A stretch of 49,674 nt of DNA from NCBI GenBank assembly GCA_009777445.1, contig WRLV01000007.1, forward strand, positions 1-49,674, in the 5' to 3' direction. Positions 15,955-27,845 of the stretch are shown piece by piece. Made by a program: the position numbers and the translations under genes. Positions within the stretch are counted from its first letter, which is position 1. The number at the start of each line of letters is the position of its first letter. A model generated the notes under the pieces. The model saw only the letters and a program-made list of their open reading frames with translations, had not been told where the DNA came from and searched no databases. The stretch comes from Oscillospiraceae bacterium (GTDB taxonomy: Bacteria; Bacillota; Clostridia; Oscillospirales; Ruminococcaceae).

Positions 15955-17514
15955 ATGCGTAAATTCAATGTAACCGGCAACTGTGTTAAAAATAAGCACT
16001 ACATGGTTGATATAAGCGAAAAGTTAAATAAAATTAAAGCAATGGTCGATGAAGAATGTTACTTCACTATCAACCGCGCCAGACAATACGGAAAAACCAC
16101 AACGCTTTACCTACTTCAAGAAGCGTTAAAATCCGAATACGTATGTATAAAAACCAGCTTTGAGGATGCTGAAGATGAGATGTTTTCTTCGGGGCCGAAT
16201 TTTTGTAATGTATTATTAGAACGATTAGATGAGGCAACGCAAAAAGTCTATCCCGGCGCAAATATTATCTGGTCAAATGATGAAGTAACCGATTTTACGA
16301 AATTAGGGAGACGTATAACAAACATTTGCAAAGACAATAAAGTCGTTTTATTAATAGACGAAGTTGATAAATCGAGCAATAACCGGATTTTCCTGCATTT
16401 TTTGGGATTGTTGAGAGCTAAATTTTTAGAACGCAACGGAAATAACACCCCCACATTTCACAGCGTGATTTTAGCAGGGGTGCATGACGTAAAGAATATC
16501 AAACAAAAAATGATAACAGCCGGAACCCACACCCAATCAAGTGGCGAAGGGATTTATAACTCACCCTGGAACATAGCGGCTAAGTTTAACGTTGATATGT
16601 CGTTCAGCGCGCAAGAGATTGAAACTATGCTGCTTGATTACGAAAGCGAACACTCATTGGGAATGAATAAAACCGAAATAGCACAGGAAATATACGATTA
16701 CACAAGTGGTTATCCTTTTTTGGTGACAAGGCTTTGTAAAATCATCGATGAAGAATTAGAGCAAGATTGGAGCCGCAAAGGTGTACAAGAAGCGGTTAAA
16801 ATCTTGTTAGAAGAAAGTAATACGCTTTTTGATGACTTACGTAAAAATTTAGAAAACAACAAGGAACTTTCGGAGTTAATGTATGAGTTAGTAATCACCG
16901 GCAGAAGAATAGGATTTAACTGGTTGAACACTATTATAGAATTGGGCAATATGTACGGATATATAGAAAAAAGAGATAACAAAGCTGTGGTCTCCAACAA
17001 AATATTTGAGATACAAATTACAGAGTATTTTATATCTAAAGAAGAAATTAAAAGACAGACCAAAACCGGTTCGGAAGTGGAAGATGTTGTAAACGGCAAG
17101 CAGTTCGACATGGAAACGTGTATTAGAAAATTCGCGCAACATTATTACGAAGTTTACAACAAAAAAGACATCGAGTTTCTTGAAAGACACGGGCGACTGC
17201 TGTTTTTGTATCACCTAAAGCCACTTATAAATGGCGTGGGATTCTATCATTTTGAGACAGAGACTCGCAATTCGCGGAATATGGATATTGTTGTAGATTA
17301 TAATCAACAGCAATTTATAATAGAATTGAAAATCTGGCGCGGTGAAGAATATAAAAAGAAAGGTTATGAACAATTGTTAGACTACATGTCTGCTAAAAAC
17401 GCAAAAGAAGGCTACTTGATTACCTTTGATTTTCGTAAAGAAACTAATAAAGAGCGTTGGGAAAAATGGGTTGAATTTGATGATGGTAGGCGGGTTTTTG
17501 ATGTGATGGTTTGA
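15955..17514 (+). CDS. AAA-type ATPase fused to a PD-(D/E)XK nuclease-like domain
   Basis: 519 residues. The opening FNVTGNCVKNKHYMVDISEKL and the degenerate P-loop NRARQYGKTTTL (Lys47) are typical of the AAA-ATPase-like family common in gut Clostridia and Bacteroidetes. Walker B is LLIDEVDK (Asp135-Glu136). The C-terminus (about 430-510) has a PD-(D/E)XK core: Asp444 in MDIVVDY and Glu457-Leu-Lys459 in IIELKIWRG, followed by the helix YEQLLDYM. The role is unproven; members are suspected mobile-element or defence proteins. RBS AGGAG lies 8 bases before the ATG. It may be reached by read-through from nifJ, since no clear promoter was seen in the 98-base gap. Confidence 0.75.
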   Translation: MRKFNVTGNCVKNKHYMVDISEKLNKIKAMVDEECYFTINRARQYGKTTTLYLLQEALKSEYVCIKTSFEDAEDEMFSSGPNFCNVLLERLDEATQKVYPGANIIWSNDEVTDFTKLGRRITNICKDNKVVLLIDEVDKSSNNRIFLHFLGLLRAKFLERNGNNTPTFHSVILAGVHDVKNIKQKMITAGTHTQSSGEGIYNSPWNIAAKFNVDMSFSAQEIETMLLDYESEHSLGMNKTEIAQEIYDYTSGYPFLVTRLCKIIDEELEQDWSRKGVQEAVKILLEESNTLFDDLRKNLENNKELSELMYELVITGRRIGFNWLNTIIELGNMYGYIEKRDNKAVVSNKIFEIQITEYFISKEEIKRQTKTGSEVEDVVNGKQFDMETCIRKFAQHYYEVYNKKDIEFLERHGRLLFLYHLKPLINGVGFYHFETETRNSRNMDIVVDYNQQQFIIELKIWRGEEYKKKGYEQLLDYMSAKNAKEGYLITFDFRKETNKERWEKWVEFDDGRRVFDVMV

Positions 17515-17549
17515 AAGGCACGGCCATATCAATGAACATTTTAAATAAA

Positions 17550-17578
17550 TTGACAAATAAAGGTTTATAGTGTATAAT
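17550..17578 (+). promoter_or_regulatory. Consensus sigma-A promoter of the giant GLUG protein gene
   Basis: TTGACA at 17550-17555, a 17-base spacer, TATAAT at 17573-17578. Perfect match. The spacer end and downstream bases (ATAGTGTATAATAA) are shared with the promoter at 46197-46225. Confidence 0.85.
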
Positions 17579-17623
17579 AAGAGTTAGAGTTGATTTATTT
17601 AATTGTTCATATTGGAGGTAATT

Positions 17624-20600
17624 ATGAAAAAGTTTTTATCAATGCTCGTGGCTGTCGCTATTGCTTTATCTATCCCTGCGACACTCACCCCCGTTTTTGC
17701 ACAAGAGGGCGAAAACAATTTCACCTTGCCCGATGCAGGGCTTTCCGTGCCGATTGAGCAGGTGGGCGCGGACGTTCAGGCGATTGCCGCCCTTGTCCCG
17801 ACTGTGGCGCAATCCGGCGAATTCCTAAAACCCTTAGTCGGCTCACCAAGCGGCACGGCGCTTTCAAGCGCGGCTGACTTTGAAAAGTTCAGACCTACCT
17901 ACACACCCGCTGAGGACAGGTTAGACCCGGCAGGCAACTATTACTTAACAGGCAACATCGTCTTCTCCGATGAGTGGGCACCGATTAACGCTACCTTTAG
18001 CGGGACTTTAGACGGGCGGGGCAACACCATTATCTGGAACAATATCGATGGCAACGCGGCATTGTTCAACACTGCAAACGACGCTACTGTCAGAAATTTA
18101 AGAATAAATTATGTAGCTGTATCCTCTCAAGGGCTTTTTGCCACGGTTAACGAGTTCGGCGTGTCGTTTGAAAACTGCTTCGCCGACGGCACAATTAGCA
18201 CAAGCGAGCGTTTTTCAGGCGCGTTTGTGGGAACAGCACCTGTTAACACAAACACAAACGAGACAAATATATTGACGTTTAAAGACTGTTACTCATCGGT
18301 GAATATGAATGTCACAGTCCTTGTCAACGGGCCCTATATTGGCGGCTTTGTTGGCTCGGGCAGGGTAGACATAACCGACAGCTACTACAACGGCAACATG
18401 GTAATCACTTATGACGACTCTCGATCTCCATCGATAAATGTGGGCGGTTTTGTCGGCGGTCAAAGTTGGGCAACATATGGCGGCGGCGGCTCTAAAATTG
18501 AACGCAGTTTCGCCACCGGTGCTCTAAGCGTTAATCTAATCCAACCAAATTCTGCTACAACATCTGTCGGCGGCTTTGCCGGCACAGGGGTTTCATATAT
18601 AAAAGACAGCTATTCAGCTGTTAACGTTCATGTGAACACTGCCGGTGGAAATTTAGGCAACAGTCAAGTTATCGCCGGGGGAATGGTGGGAGGTATTGAC
18701 GGAAGTGGCATTCTTGACAGTGAACCTTATGTAAAAGTCGAAAACGCTTACGTAACCGGTGATATTAAAATAATAAACAAAGGCACCGCTGCCGGGCCGG
18801 TCGGTGGGATTATGGCTCAAGCCAGAAGTCTTGGGGCGCGCCCCATTGACTTCATAAATGTGCATTATTCCGGCGACACTATAGAAAGTTGGCTTGAAGA
18901 CACTCCACGCGGATTTGTCGGTGGGCTGATTGGAACAGTGCAACTCTCTGACGGCACTATTAAATTTAACAAGTGTTATTCTAACGCCACTAACATTTTC
19001 GGCGGTCAAACCGGTGGGCTTGCCGGCGCGCTGAGAATAAACGCGGAGTATGAAAACTGCTACAATAAAAGCAATATTACAGCGAATGCTAACGGCGGCG
19101 GCTTAAGCGGTGGTTTTTCGGCGACGACCATCAAAAACTCCTTCAACGAGGGAAATATTTCCACCGATATTGCCGGCGGTTTTCTTGGGCAAAACGAAAA
19201 CTCTCGCGCTGACGTAACAATACAAAACAGCTACTCTGAATGTGACATTACGGCATCTCGCGCGGCGGGGCAATTTATCGGGTATTTATCAGAAAGTTCA
19301 GTTACAACAAGCTTGACTCAAGTTAATGACAGTTATGCAAAAGGCGAAATTACGGCAGAATTTGAAGGAATTGCGCGCGAAGGTGCCACTCAAGGCGGCA
19401 TCCCTATATCAATAGGCGGCTTAATCGGGCGCGGCTGTAATTTGTCCACCGATAATGTCTACTCTGATGTTAAGATTACAGCGAACTTAGCCAGACCGGA
19501 TTTCTCTGCCACCAATCAAGCGTATGTGGGCGGAATTATCGGATATGGATGGAATGTCAACGAAATGAAGGACACACGTGCAGATGGCGACATCACAGTA
19601 GCCGCAGACTTCACCACCACCCATGCAGGGGGTCTTGTCGGTGGCACGGATAGAGGCAACGCAGATAATGAAAGTTTAATTATGCAAAACGTAAACTATA
19701 ACGGCAATTTAAATATTGTCGCAACCGACGGAAGCGCGGTATCTGTGGGTGGTTTATATGGATTGCGAAGCGGTGCTATTTCAACATTGTGCGATATTCA
19801 ACCTATTATCAAAAATGCTCATGTGAACGGTGACATTTTTGTTCAAGGCTCTGGCAGATATAATGACGTTGGCGGTTTGTTCGGGCGTTTTAGTACAGGA
19901 GCGCGCTTTGTTGTATTTTTTGAAGACTGTTCTTTCACCGGAAAGTTTGAGAGCAAAACCAACATAACAACAAGCGTGGGCACCAACCCGTCAGACAGTA
20001 TAGGAGGGATTTTGGGATATTCCTCAGATACCTCTGTTAGCTTTGACAATGTCCGCGTTAATATTGTGGACGGCATGAAAATAGAAAGTAACATAATTGT
20101 CTACGCAGGCGGAATCATCGGAAATAATTCATTCACCAGCAACTCACCGCCAGACAACGAGGGCATCGAAATAATAAACAGCGTTTTCAACGGCGAAATA
20201 ATTGCGAATGTTTTAAGTTCAGGTCCTACCACTGCACAATCCATAAGAATAGGTGGCTTGGCAGGTGACCTTGTTGGAAATTTAACCTTAAAATCAAATC
20301 AATTTTTGGGTGGAATATCTGTTACCACTGATATTTCCTTTACAGGCGCCAGCCGTGGTGATTGTGCAGTGGGCGGCCTTATCGGTCGCGCTTCACTTCA
20401 GCGTGCCAGCGGTTATGGCGGTTCTTTTAACTATATTCTTACTATTGAAGAGTGCAGTTATATCGGTGACATTTCGGTTATCGACACCGCCCATAATGTA
20501 GAAGAACCTTTCCCCTTATATACAGGCGGTTTAGTCGGGCGCGCAAACTCAAGCACGGCATTACAAACGTTCATTACCGATTCTTACAGCAAAGGGGATA

Positions 20601-23600
20601 TTAACGTAAACACACATAAAGGCGTTGCCTATACCGGCGGTATTATTGGTGTAAGCCCACGAGCGAGCTTTAATAACGTAAATTATGAGGGTAACCTTAC
20701 CACCACCACCTCATCGGGTAGAAATACGGACGATATAACACACTACACCGGCGGTTTAATCGGCGAGTTATATATTTCTGCTTTTGCCGATGACACCGTT
20801 CAGGCTGTTATAAACTCAAGTGGGGCAAAGGGGAACATAACCGCCCGAACAAACGGTTTACAAAACACACGCACTGGTCAAACCGCGCTTCACAACGGCA
20901 CGCGAGTCGGCGGCCTTATCGGCGAGTTTGCGGGTGGTAACGCTACTACACAACGCCGCGCTTCTCTTAGTGTGCAGGGCAGCGATTATAAAGGCGACAT
21001 TTCAGCCGTTAACACAGGTTTCGGCAGTGGCAGAAGAAACCCGATATACGTGGGTGGTCTAATCGGTAATTCTGACTTCCCCATATCCGGTATAATTGAC
21101 AGCCGCGCTGATGGCGACATCTATGCTTTAACAGAGCAGGGGCAAATTTATGCAGGCGGCATAGTGGGAAACAGCAGTCGTAGAACATCGCTCGACAATG
21201 TTTATTATGCAGGAGACATTACCGCCATACTACAAGAAACTAAAATGTCAGACTCTGTTGGCACAGGCACACTCTTATCATCCCCCACCCCAAACGGTTA
21301 TGCGGGCGGTCTGTTCGGCTTCTATTACCTTGCCACAGCCGGAGATGAAGAGTCTATTAACTCGTCCGGCTTCAACGGAAATATTAGTCTCATTAACAAA
21401 AACCATATGTATACCAATTCCAACGATAACGCAAATTCATTCGCCGGCGGTTTAATCGGGCTTTATCAGACAGTCAACGTAACCACCACAGTCATCCCCC
21501 CAATCTTGAACATTAACAACTCCTATTGGTTCGGCGACAAGGATATGCAAAGGGGTACTTTGACGGTTTCTAACCCTAACGCCACAGACGAATTCACCGG
21601 TTCCACACAGGCACAATCGGCATACGCCGGCGGCTTGGTTGGGAATTCTGAAGGCACAACCTCAAGGGGCGGTGTATTAAATATTAACAGCAGTGGTGCG
21701 TTCGCAGACGTTTTCGCATATTCAAAAGGCGGCAACGTTTTCACAGGCGGTTTTGTAGGCTCAACAGCAGGGGTAATAAACATTTTTGACAGCAATCAGC
21801 GTGGCGAAATAGAAGGGAAAGCAGGCGACACGCGAATTGCCGCCAACGCGCAGGCAGGTGGTTTAATCGGCTCAATCGGCACAAATGCCACCGGCGGCAC
21901 AATAATAAACAGCACTGCCGACGGTTCGGTTAAAGGGCAGAACAACACCGGCGGTTTAATCGGGCAAGGGCGCGGTATTTGGATTGAAAACAGCCGAAAC
22001 GTAAATTCAAGCGGCTCGATAATCGGAAATAATCGCGTAGGCGGTGTGGTCGGGCATATCGTGGGCGGAACCAATGATGCGGACGCAAGCACGATTATTA
22101 AAAGCGGTTATTCAGGAAACGTCAGCGGCATTGATTACGTCGGCGGAATAATAGGCGCGGCAGGTCAACCGGGCAATAACGGTCAGCACAACAACTCCGG
22201 CAACGTCAAAGGTTACACCCAAATCAAAGACAGTTACAGCGAGGGCGATATCAACGGGGCAGGGAATTACGTCGGCGGTATTGCAGGCTATCTTTCCGGC
22301 ACAGCAACAAACTCAAGCGGTATTAGCGGTGGTTATTCCGCTGGCAAAATCAGCGGCGAGACTTATGTGGGCGGCGTTGTCGGCTCTGCCTACGGCACGC
22401 CAATTGAAAGGTTTCTTGTGCTAAACGCGGTTAACGGCAACAGCTACATCGGCGGTGTCGCAGGTAGCTTTGTTGGCGGCGAGAGCAGCGTTGTTGCGGC
22501 GGCAAATATTGAAGACAGCTTTTCTCACGGTGACGTGAGCGGTGAAGGTGATTATGTCGGTGGCATTGCAGGGCAAATTAACTTTTCCACAATGATTATT
22601 GACACCGGCAGTTGGGGGAATGTCAGCGGCGCTGATTATGTCGGCGGCGTGGTGGGCTACCTTCAAACGGGGAGTGATTCTCGACATTCAAGCTCCGGGG
22701 TTATTAACAATTACGCTAACGGCGACATAAGCGGTAAAGAATATGTCGGCGGCATTGTCGGCAACGCTCAAGGCAGAGCTGTAGAAAGACGCGCTCTCAT
22801 TACAAACAATCACTCCACCGGAAAAATAAACGGCGCGAATTATGTCGGCGGAATTTTAGGGCTCGCCCAAACAAACGTTGTTGTTGACGAAAACTATTCT
22901 TTAAGCGACATCACGGCTCAAACCCACGTGGGCGGCATAGTGGGGAACACAATAGGCGGCTCTACAGCTAACAGAAACAGCGTTACAAATTGCTATTCTA
23001 TGGGGAATGTCAGCGGCGTTGATTATATCGGCGGCGTGATAGGAAGCACCGGCACATCGCCAACCAACGGTAACGGTAACACAAATATTTCCAACAATTA
23101 CGCCACCGGCAGGGTAGAGGGGCAAAATTATGTTGGCGGCATATTCGGCTTTATCAGACCCATAACAACCGGCGAAAACAATATAGCACTGAACTTCACC
23201 GTAAGAGCAACCGGGGAAAACGTTGGACGAATAGCAGGGTTCAGACAAAACACAAACACAGCCATTCTAAACGACAACTTCGCCTTTTCAGGCATTTTAA
23301 CCGGCGGCGGCACAGCGTTCAGCGGTAATATCATGCTTGACGGCGAGAGCAAAACAGCGGCACAGTTAGAATATTTAAGCGGTTTTCCCGTTGGGTTTAA
23401 CCTTGAGCCGTGGGTGTATGAGCAGGGCATGTTGCCCGGTTTAGGCGCGGCGGTTGAAATGCCGGAACATTTAGAGCCGGGGTTCGTCGCCGAGGTTGCC
23501 TTTAACTTTAGCGTAAACGGCGGCAACGGAGGGCTTAAAGTCACAGTAAACGGCAGAGAAATAAACAGCAGCGACTTAGTTGAGCGCGGCTCAACTGTCA

Positions 23601-23962
23601 TAGTTACAGCAGAGCCAACCCAGGGCTACCGCGTAAAACAGTGGGCAGTAAACGACACACCACAAAACGGCAACAGTATGCGGATTTTTGTCACCAATAT
23701 CAGAACACCACACACCGCAACAGTCGAGTTTGAACAATTAGGCAGCGACCAATTTATTCGCGGCGATTGTAATGGTGACGGGCTGATTAATGCAACAGAT
23801 TTAAGCACGCTCAAAGCCGTTTTAACAGGACAAACGCCAAAGTCAAGCCTTACAGCGGGCAAATTAGCAGCAATGGATATAAACAAAGACGAAAAGCTTA
23901 ACATAGCAGACATGACTTATTTGAAATATTATCTTGTTATGGCTGTAGGGTTTGTCAGTTGA
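17624..23962 (+). CDS. Giant secreted GLUG-repeat beta-helix protein with C-terminal dockerin
   Basis: 2112 residues from ATG 17624 (GGAGG 6 bases upstream). Residues 1-27 form a signal peptide ending VFAQE. The first repeat block (APINATFSGTLDGRGNTI ... FENCFADG) has the classic start of GLUG/filamentous beta-helix proteins. From about 180 to 1900 the sequence is an array of some 40 imperfect units of 35-60 residues, each marked by G-G-(F/L/I/V)-x-G. About 42 such motifs were counted by eye. Repeats after residue 1450 are more uniform and contain (N/D)YVGGI(V/A)G. An InlB-B-like repeat lies near 1955-2040. The dockerin follows, with calcium loops starting at Asp2048 (DCNGDGLINATD) and Asp2085 (DINKDEKLNIAD). 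It is probably a surface or matrix adhesin held by dockerin-cohesin pairing (inference). Its stop codon lies inside a repeat element. Confidence 0.88.
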   Translation: MKKFLSMLVAVAIALSIPATLTPVFAQEGENNFTLPDAGLSVPIEQVGADVQAIAALVPTVAQSGEFLKPLVGSPSGTALSSAADFEKFRPTYTPAEDRLDPAGNYYLTGNIVFSDEWAPINATFSGTLDGRGNTIIWNNIDGNAALFNTANDATVRNLRINYVAVSSQGLFATVNEFGVSFENCFADGTISTSERFSGAFVGTAPVNTNTNETNILTFKDCYSSVNMNVTVLVNGPYIGGFVGSGRVDITDSYYNGNMVITYDDSRSPSINVGGFVGGQSWATYGGGGSKIERSFATGALSVNLIQPNSATTSVGGFAGTGVSYIKDSYSAVNVHVNTAGGNLGNSQVIAGGMVGGIDGSGILDSEPYVKVENAYVTGDIKIINKGTAAGPVGGIMAQARSLGARPIDFINVHYSGDTIESWLEDTPRGFVGGLIGTVQLSDGTIKFNKCYSNATNIFGGQTGGLAGALRINAEYENCYNKSNITANANGGGLSGGFSATTIKNSFNEGNISTDIAGGFLGQNENSRADVTIQNSYSECDITASRAAGQFIGYLSESSVTTSLTQVNDSYAKGEITAEFEGIAREGATQGGIPISIGGLIGRGCNLSTDNVYSDVKITANLARPDFSATNQAYVGGIIGYGWNVNEMKDTRADGDITVAADFTTTHAGGLVGGTDRGNADNESLIMQNVNYNGNLNIVATDGSAVSVGGLYGLRSGAISTLCDIQPIIKNAHVNGDIFVQGSGRYNDVGGLFGRFSTGARFVVFFEDCSFTGKFESKTNITTSVGTNPSDSIGGILGYSSDTSVSFDNVRVNIVDGMKIESNIIVYAGGIIGNNSFTSNSPPDNEGIEIINSVFNGEIIANVLSSGPTTAQSIRIGGLAGDLVGNLTLKSNQFLGGISVTTDISFTGASRGDCAVGGLIGRASLQRASGYGGSFNYILTIEECSYIGDISVIDTAHNVEEPFPLYTGGLVGRANSSTALQTFITDSYSKGDINVNTHKGVAYTGGIIGVSPRASFNNVNYEGNLTTTTSSGRNTDDITHYTGGLIGELYISAFADDTVQAVINSSGAKGNITARTNGLQNTRTGQTALHNGTRVGGLIGEFAGGNATTQRRASLSVQGSDYKGDISAVNTGFGSGRRNPIYVGGLIGNSDFPISGIIDSRADGDIYALTEQGQIYAGGIVGNSSRRTSLDNVYYAGDITAILQETKMSDSVGTGTLLSSPTPNGYAGGLFGFYYLATAGDEESINSSGFNGNISLINKNHMYTNSNDNANSFAGGLIGLYQTVNVTTTVIPPILNINNSYWFGDKDMQRGTLTVSNPNATDEFTGSTQAQSAYAGGLVGNSEGTTSRGGVLNINSSGAFADVFAYSKGGNVFTGGFVGSTAGVINIFDSNQRGEIEGKAGDTRIAANAQAGGLIGSIGTNATGGTIINSTADGSVKGQNNTGGLIGQGRGIWIENSRNVNSSGSIIGNNRVGGVVGHIVGGTNDADASTIIKSGYSGNVSGIDYVGGIIGAAGQPGNNGQHNNSGNVKGYTQIKDSYSEGDINGAGNYVGGIAGYLSGTATNSSGISGGYSAGKISGETYVGGVVGSAYGTPIERFLVLNAVNGNSYIGGVAGSFVGGESSVVAAANIEDSFSHGDVSGEGDYVGGIAGQINFSTMIIDTGSWGNVSGADYVGGVVGYLQTGSDSRHSSSGVINNYANGDISGKEYVGGIVGNAQGRAVERRALITNNHSTGKINGANYVGGILGLAQTNVVVDENYSLSDITAQTHVGGIVGNTIGGSTANRNSVTNCYSMGNVSGVDYIGGVIGSTGTSPTNGNGNTNISNNYATGRVEGQNYVGGIFGFIRPITTGENNIALNFTVRATGENVGRIAGFRQNTNTAILNDNFAFSGILTGGGTAFSGNIMLDGESKTAAQLEYLSGFPVGFNLEPWVYEQGMLPGLGAAVEMPEHLEPGFVAEVAFNFSVNGGNGGLKVTVNGREINSSDLVERGSTVIVTAEPTQGYRVKQWAVNDTPQNGNSMRIFVTNIRTPHTATVEFEQLGSDQFIRGDCNGDGLINATDLSTLKAVLTGQTPKSSLTAGKLAAMDINKDEKLNIADMTYLKYYLVMAVGFVS

Positions 23963-24041
23963 CAATTGACGAACAATTGACAATGTACAATTGACAATTG
24001 ACGAACAATTGACAATGTACAATTGACAATTGACAATTGAG
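23957..24041. repeat. Dispersed modular repeat, copy 2, with 32-bp tandem duplication
   Basis: A TTGACAA-type array beginning at the GLUG gene's stop codon. Two exact 32-bp copies run 23959-23990 and 23991-24022, each holding TTGACAATTGACG and ACAATTGACAATGTACAA. Shorter TTGACAA units follow to 24041. The same GACGAACAATTGACAATGTA string recurs at 47610-47629. Confidence 0.85.
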
Positions 24042-24052
24042 ATAGGGAAAAT

Positions 24053-24102
24053 CCCTACCCCTAATTGCGTGTAATTAGAATTATACGCAATTGGGGGTAG
24101 GG
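24053..24102. repeat. 50-base long palindrome upstream of the recombinase gene
   Basis: The left arm CCCTACCCCTAATTGCGT (24053-24070) pairs with 24085-24102 with one G-T wobble. The apparent loop itself pairs (GTAATT-AG-AATTAT), giving a stem of about 24 bp. The right arm ends in GGGGTAGGGG, which may also serve as a ribosome binding region for the recombinase at 24117. It differs in sequence from the 28-bp palindromes elsewhere. Confidence 0.75.
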
Positions 24103-24116
24103 GTAATAGAAAGGAT

Positions 24117-25196
24117 ATGTCTAAAAACATGAGAAAGCTTAAAATTGCCGAAATATCGCCCTATTATCTTAAGGATTTTCTGATTTATATGTCAACAATA
24201 AAAGGTCGCTCTGATAACACGATTGTAAGTTATCACAGCGACTTGAAGATGTTTTTGCGCTTCTTAAAAACCGGCGAGCCGCCGGTGGCAAATGGCGGGC
24301 CGCCGGTGGCAAATATTGATTTTAATGAAATCGACATTTCTGATTTAGACGAATCGCTTGTTAAATCAGCGACTCTTAATACCGCTATGGAGTTTTTTTA
24401 TTATATGAGTACCGAACGCGGCAACTCGACGAGAGCGCGCTATCGGCGTGCTGTCGCACTCAGAAAATTTTATAAGTTCTTGACTGATAACAAAATGTGG
24501 TTCACTATATCACCCATGGAAAAACTCGAACTGCCCAATACCAAAAAAACATTGCCCAAACACTTGACAATCGAACAAGCTTTAAAAATATTAAATAGTT
24601 TTAATAACTTAACCAATTCAAAAGCAGACGACATTAAGAAATCACGCGATTATTTTATTTTAACGCTGTTTCTTAATTGCGGTTTGCGGTTAAGCGAATT
24701 GGTGGGGCTTAACACCACCGACATAAAAATCTCACGCGGCGAGTCATCAGCAGCAGACTTCCCTGCCCCGACACCGGAATATACGATAAAGGTATTAGGC
24801 AAAGGCGGCAAAGAAAGAATTATTTATATGAACAACGCTTGCATAGCCGCATATGAAAAATACATAAATTTTCGTGAGCGTTTAGTGGCAGAAAACAGTA
24901 AATTAACGCACGAAAAAGCCTTGTTTTTGAGCAAACAAAACAAAAGAATTTCAAATCGCCGCGTTCAACAGGTCATCGAGGCTCTTTTGAAAGCCAACGA
25001 CCTTGACAACATGGGCTTTTCAGTTCACAAATTGCGCCACACCGCCGCAACACTGATGTATCAAAACGGGGTTGACGTTCGCGCTTTGCAGGAGGTTTTA
25101 GGGCACGAAAGCCTCGACACCACCCAAATCTACACGCACGTCGCAAATGAACAAGTGAGACGCGCTATAGAGAAGAATCCGTTGAATCAGGGGTGA
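24117..25196 (+). CDS. Tyrosine recombinase (XerC/XerD-like)
   Basis: 359 residues. The core-binding N-terminal domain spans about 10-130, the catalytic domain 145-355. The full catalytic set is visible: Arg191 (CGLRLSE), Lys232 (GKGGKER), His304-x-x-Arg307 (HKLRHTAA), His330 (LGHESLDTT) and Tyr339 (QIYTHV). It breaks and rejoins DNA at specific sites and resembles the chromosomal Xer or integron-like type more than phage integrases. A 21-bp in-frame duplication gives PPVANGGPPVAN at residues 55-66, within the N-terminal domain. The start is uncertain: ATG 24117 sits only 2 bases from AAAGGA, and ATG 24129 is the alternative. Its stop is one base from the convergent ligA stop. No attachment sites were identified. 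Confidence 0.88.
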   Translation: MSKNMRKLKIAEISPYYLKDFLIYMSTIKGRSDNTIVSYHSDLKMFLRFLKTGEPPVANGGPPVANIDFNEIDISDLDESLVKSATLNTAMEFFYYMSTERGNSTRARYRRAVALRKFYKFLTDNKMWFTISPMEKLELPNTKKTLPKHLTIEQALKILNSFNNLTNSKADDIKKSRDYFILTLFLNCGLRLSELVGLNTTDIKISRGESSAADFPAPTPEYTIKVLGKGGKERIIYMNNACIAAYEKYINFRERLVAENSKLTHEKALFLSKQNKRISNRRVQQVIEALLKANDLDNMGFSVHKLRHTAATLMYQNGVDVRALQEVLGHESLDTTQIYTHVANEQVRRAIEKNPLNQG

Positions 25197-25197
25197 G

Positions 25198-27821
<2,624 letters not shown>

Positions 27822-27845
27822 TCCGACACCCCCGATGGACAATTG

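Noticed and set aside
23959-24041. CRISPR array
   Set aside because: Units are contiguous with no spacers, and no cas genes are nearby.
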